This document shows, one piece after another, positions 60,488 through 64,000 of a DNA stretch of 64,000 nucleotides (positions within the stretch are counted from its first letter, which is position 1; each line of letters opens with the position of its first letter). Location of the stretch: NCBI GenBank assembly GCA_902516285.1, contig CABXXT010000003.1, forward strand, positions 1 through 64,000, read 5' to 3'. Origin of the DNA: an uncultured SAR86 cluster bacterium (GTDB lineage Bacteria > Pseudomonadota > Gammaproteobacteria > Magnimaribacterales > D2472). The notes under the pieces are model-generated. The model was not told where the DNA came from. It saw only the letters and a program-made list of their open reading frames with translations, and made no database searches. Both the position numbers and the translations under genes were made by a program.

Positions 60488-62220
60488 ATGAAATTACCAG
60501 GAAATGACATTCTTATTCAATCCCTTATTAATGAAGGCGTTGAATATATATTTGGTTATCCAGGTGGAGCAGCTCTTCATATTTACGATGCAATCTTTAA
60601 TCAAAACGAAATTGAACATATTCTTGTTAGACATGAACAAGGAGCAACCCATGCGGCTGATGGATATGCAAGAGCAACAGGAAAACCTGGGGTAGTTTTG
60701 GTTACTTCCGGACCAGGAGCAACTAATGCAATTACTGGAATTGCTACTGCCTTCATGGATTCAATTCCCATGGTTGTATTGTCTGGTCAAGTTGCAACTC
60801 ATTTAATAGGAACTGATGCATTTCAAGAGACTGACATGATAGGTATATCCAGACCAATTGTTAAACATAGTTTTACAGTTGAAAGCGCAGACAAAATATC
60901 TGAAGTAATCAAACAGGCTTTTTTTATAGCTACTTCAGGTAGACCAGGACCAGTTGTAATAGATATTCCAAAAGATACAACAGCTCCAGATAAATTATTT
61001 GATTTTGTATTGCCTGAATCAACCAATATAAGATCCTATAATCCACCAGTTGAACCTGAAATAAAACAAATAAAAAGAGCTGTTGACGCGATAATTGATG
61101 CAGAGAAGCCTGTGATTTATGCTGGTGGTGGCTCAATTAACAGCAATGCATCTGAAGAACTTATTGAGCTAAATAAAATACTTAATTTTCCAGTCACAAA
61201 TACATTAATGGGACTTGGAGTGTATCCTGCAGAGGACATAAGGTTTATGGGAATGCTTGGAATGCATGGAACATATCAATCAAATATGGCTATGCATAAT
61301 GCAGATTTAATAATAGCTATTGGCGCTAGATTCGACGATAGGATAACAAATACTCCTGATCTTTTTGCGCCTCATGCAAAGATCATTCATTTTGATGTTG
61401 ATCAATCTTCAATCTCAAAAATAATAGAAGCAAATATTGCAATCACTGGTCAAGTTAAAAACTCTCTAAAAGTTTTAATAGATGAGCTTAATAAAAAAAC
61501 AAATATGATTGAACATACAAAAATAAAACCTTGGTTAACTCAAATTGATGAGTGGACAGACCAACATGGACTTAATCATGAGTTATACAAGGAAAATTCT
61601 GACACTAGTTCTATACTTCCTCAGGCAGTAGTCCAACATGTATATCAAATTACTAATGGTGAAGCATATGTAACTTCGGATGTAGGACAACACCAGATGT
61701 TTGCAGCACAATACTATCATTTTAACAAACCAAGAAGATGGATTAATTCTGGAGGTTTGGGAACTATGGGTTTTGGTCTCCCAGCAGCTATGGGAGTTAA
61801 GTTTGCTTTTCCAAATGATGAAGTAGTTTGCATCACAGGTGAGGGGAGTATACAAATGTGCATTCAAGAGCTTTCAACTTGTAAGCAGTACAATCTGCCA
61901 ATCAAAATTATAAATATTAACAATGAAGCTTTAGGTATGGTTAAACAATGGCAGGATATGAATTATGGAGGAAGACATTCTGAGAGTACATATCAAAGTT
62001 CATTACCTGATTTTGTCGAGTTAGTTGAATCTTATGGTCATAAAGCCTTTAAAGTTGAAAAAAATTCTGACCTTAAATCGACATTGGAAAAAGCCTTCTC
62101 TATCAGGGATGAATTGGTATTTGTCGATGTCTATGTCGATCCTGAAGAGCATGTTTATCCTATGCTTGTTGCACCAAATGGTAGCCTGAAAGATATGTGG
62201 CTCAGTAAAGATAAGAAAGT

Positions 62221-62224
<4 letters not shown>
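60488..62224 (+). CDS. ilvB: Acetolactate synthase large subunit
   Basis: FGYPGGAALHIYDAI, VRHEQGATHAADGYARATGKPGVVLVTSGPGATNAITGIATA; TPP-binding GEGSIQMCIQELSTCKQYNLPIKIININN. Confidence 0.97.
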
Positions 62225-63548
<1,324 letters not shown>

Positions 63549-63611
63549 TAAAAAAGGGTATCTTCTTATTTACAAGTCCGTTATCATACGTCTCCCGGCC
63601 ATCGAGTCGGT

Positions 63612-63659
63612 TAGTTCTTTAACATATTTGGTTACTCGTGTGGGTGTTCAAAATACGAG
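63612..63659 (+). promoter_or_regulatory. rRNA operon leader with boxA-like antitermination element and leader hairpin
   Basis: TAGTTCTTTAACAT (63612-63625), GTGTGGGTGTTC, CTCGT...ACGAG arms (63635-63639/63655-63659). Confidence 0.65.
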
Positions 63660-63703
63660 AAAAAAATTTAGATTTTTTATTTAAAAATCAACAAACATGA
63701 TAC

Positions 63704-64000
<297 letters not shown>

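Overview
AT-rich, gene-dense chromosomal window from a streamlined marine gammaproteobacterium. It is most consistent with the SAR86 clade, judged from proteorhodopsin linked to a 16S rRNA gene and from overall gene content; this is inference, no database search was run. Most of it is core metabolism and cell-envelope genes: erpA-anmK-M23-putA, tyrS, parE/parC, mpl, rsfS-rlmH-mrdA-rodA-mltB-dacA-dat, holA-lptE-leuS, accC-accB-aroQ, ilvD-hemB-trxA-rho, hemC/hemD, bamD-rluD, ilvBNC, and the start of a 16S rRNA gene at the right edge. The accessory signals are: (i) a complete TPP-riboswitch-controlled thiamine (or precursor) uptake locus (TonB receptor, PnuT-like permease, ThiK-like kinase) whose Shine-Dalgarno lies inside the aptamer; (ii) a small protein with an integrase-N-terminus-like region and a C-terminal TM segment, preceded by repeated ATGAGTACAAAA motifs; (iii) NAD-formate dehydrogenase, a DUF4212/SSS symporter and an SDR next to a blue-tuned proteorhodopsin; (iv) a proteorhodopsin 5' leader that can form two mutually exclusive hairpins, one of which hides the ribosome-binding site (the most novel candidate here); (v) a TetR/RND efflux locus with tandem 18-bp operator-like repeats; (vi) a stand-alone DsbD N-terminal domain. 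All calls come from reading the sequence and recalled family motifs.
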